Assembly (NCBI GenBank): GCA_042408785.1
Contig: JBHOQU010000008.1
Location: 1-35,635, forward strand
Direction of reading: 5' to 3'
Source of the DNA: JAUQQI01 sp042408785
GTDB taxonomy: Bacteria > Chloroflexota > Dehalococcoidia > JAUQQI01
Length of the DNA: 35,635 nt
This document shows, one piece after another, positions 34,700 to 35,635 of the stretch. How positions within the stretch are numbered: position 1 is the stretch's first letter; every line of letters starts with the position of its first letter. The notes below the pieces were generated by a model. It worked only from the letters and a program-made list of their open reading frames with translations, did not search any database and was not told where the DNA came from. The position numbers and the translations under genes were made by a program.

Positions 34700-35082
34700 T
34701 TGGCCGCCGCCCGCTCCAGAAACCGCCTAAGCTCCACCACCCGGCGCTCGTGGGTGCCCTCTCCCAGCTTCTTATCCCCCTGCCAGGCCTCGACCTTAAA
34801 GACCAGCCGGCGGCCGTCCACCTCGGTAAGCTCGGCTCGGGCCCGAACCACACTCCCCAGGGGGGCGGCGGCCAGGTGGCGCACGTTCACCAAATAGCCC
34901 ACCGTAAGCCAGCCCTCGGGAAGCAGGTGCTCCACGGCCCGGTTGGCGGCCCCCTCCATCAGGCCGATCATGGCCGGGGTCGAAAGGACCCGCCGGCCGC
35001 CGGGGGCCAGCATCCCCTCGGTGACCTCCGCCTCCAGCTCCCCCACCAGGCCCGGGTGTAGCCGGTTGGTAACCTCTTCCAT
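34696..35082 (-). CDS. FlK-like hotdog-fold thioesterase
   Basis: A 128-residue protein matching the fluoroacetyl-CoA-thioesterase-like hotdog family. The pattern includes VLSTPAMIGLMEGAA (32-46), LTVGYLVNVRHLAAAPLGSVV (in two halves) and GEGTHERRVV. The conserved Thr and Glu near the start (T35, E43) and the His in VRHLA (H69) are the usual catalytic trio in this family. It probably hydrolyses a small acyl-CoA; most relatives are not truly fluoroacetate-specific. A GGAGG lies five bases before the ATG. It sits 24 bases after the ftsH stop. Confidence 0.82.
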   Translation of the reverse strand: MEEVTNRLHPGLVGELEAEVTEGMLAPGGRRVLSTPAMIGLMEGAANRAVEHLLPEGWLTVGYLVNVRHLAAAPLGSVVRARAELTEVDGRRLVFKVEAWQGDKKLGEGTHERRVVELRRFLERAAAK

Positions 35083-35106
35083 GTCCGCCTCCGGTGGCTG
35101 TGGGGT

Positions 35107-35635
35107 TCAGTCGGCCGCGGCCCGGGAACCCTCCGGCTCCACCGGCCCGTCGTCCAGCAGCCGCCTTAACGCTTCCCCTTCCACCGTTTCGTGGGCCACC
35201 AGGTAGGCCGCCAGCCGGTCCAGCTTGGGCCGGTTGGTCAGGAGGACCTCCCGAGCTCGACGGTGAGCTTCCAGGATAAGCCGGTTGACTTCGGCGTCGA
35301 TCTCCTCGGCGATCTTCTCACTGTAATTGCGGATCTCGTTCATGTCCCGGCCGAGGAAAATCAGCCCCTCCCGCTTGCCGTAAGTGCGGGGGCCCAGCCG
35401 GTCGCTCATCCCGAACTCGGTAACCATTCGGCGGGCCAGGTGGGTGGCTTTCTGAATATCGTCCTCGGCCCCGGTGGTTATCTCCCCGAAAACTACCTCC
35501 TCGGCGGCCCTTCCGCCGAGCATGGCGGCCAGGTTGTCCAGAAACTGCGAGCGGGTCCAGAGCCTGCGGTCCTCATCCGGCAAAAACCGGGTGTAACCCC
35601 CCATAAGCCCACGGGCCACAATGCTTATCTTGTGC
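35107..35635 (-). CDS. ftsH: ATP-dependent zinc metalloprotease FtsH, C-terminal part (truncated by the window)
   Basis: Only the C-terminal 176 residues are inside the window; the frame is open to the edge. It begins HKISIVARGLMGGYTRFLPDED, the segment that follows the HExxH zinc site in FtsH. It then has LAAMLGGRAAEEVVFGEIT and TGAEDDIQKAT, which carries the third metal-ligand aspartate. The membrane spans, AAA+ ATPase and HExxH itself lie outside. FtsH degrades membrane and short-lived regulatory proteins. The tail is short and ends in acidic and Ala-rich residues. The identity is secure despite truncation. Confidence 0.95.
   Translation of the reverse strand, partial: HKISIVARGLMGGYTRFLPDEDRRLWTRSQFLDNLAAMLGGRAAEEVVFGEITTGAEDDIQKATHLARRMVTEFGMSDRLGPRTYGKREGLIFLGRDMNEIRNYSEKIAEEIDAEVNRLILEAHRRAREVLLTNRPKLDRLAAYLVAHETVEGEALRRLLDDGPVEPEGSRAAAD

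Overview
This is a GC-rich bacterial chromosome window. It is densely packed, with operons on both strands and almost no spare DNA. I see no phage, plasmid, CRISPR, tRNA or rRNA genes. Several traits are typical of Gram-positive or other Terrabacteria-type lineages: the UPF0182 membrane protein, an alpha2-type glycyl-tRNA synthetase, and an actinobacterial-style inositol phospholipid block (Ino1, a PimA-like glycosyltransferase, a PIP-synthase-like enzyme). The heterodisulfide-reductase-like subunit paired with succinate dehydrogenase points to a non-classical or deep-branching member. I cannot name the phylum from this window. TTG and GTG starts are frequent, and genes often overlap by ATGA/GTGA. 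I recognise no canonical intrinsic terminator (GC hairpin plus U-run) between genes.

Layout. 1-5.4 kb (+): a branched-chain amino-acid-type ABC importer (livG, livF, lipoprotein binding protein, livH, livM) with an Asp/Glu-racemase-family gene inside. 5.4-12.4 kb (-): an apparent single operon reading M24 peptidase, argC, argJ, argB, UPF0182 protein. 12.4-12.6 kb: a compact divergent promoter region. 12.6-16.8 kb (+): glycyl-tRNA synthetase, an SbcD/Mre11-like nuclease with an added zinc ribbon, and guaB. 16.8-19.1 kb (-): a GT4 glycosyltransferase and a LysM/M23 cell-wall peptidase. 19.1-19.66 kb: a non-coding interval with two related palindromic repeat units, one looking like a small insertion with terminal inverted repeats and a target duplication. 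19.66-22.3 kb (+): rpsO-pnp. 22.3-26.6 kb (-): HdrB-like subunit, sdhA, sdhB, rpiA. 26.95-29.8 kb (+): ino1, PimA-like glycosyltransferase, CDP-alcohol phosphatidyltransferase. 29.8-31.0 kb (-): a family III CoA-transferase. 31.1-34.0 kb (+): MoxR ATPase, DUF58 protein, VWA protein. 34.0-35.6 kb (-): alpha/beta hydrolase, FlK-like thioesterase, and the C-terminal part of FtsH, which runs off the window.

How the parts fit. The importer would bring amino acids or related carboxylates into the cell. The arg genes encode the N-acetylated part of arginine synthesis, with ArgJ recycling the acetyl group. The inositol block would make phosphatidylinositol-type lipid and possibly mannosylate it. The succinate dehydrogenase is of the type that carries an HdrB-like subunit instead of a classical cytochrome b anchor. 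The SdhB cysteine pattern independently supports this, because it predicts a second [4Fe-4S] cluster in place of [3Fe-4S].

Most of the window is housekeeping. The observations most worth a second look are the repeat pair at 19.3-19.56 kb, the non-classical Sdh, the zinc-ribbon SbcD, the arg operon bracketed by a peptidase and UPF0182, the divergent promoters with overlapping -10 boxes, and the repeated use of a 4-base shared stop at convergent gene ends. I did not find a clearly novel multi-gene system.
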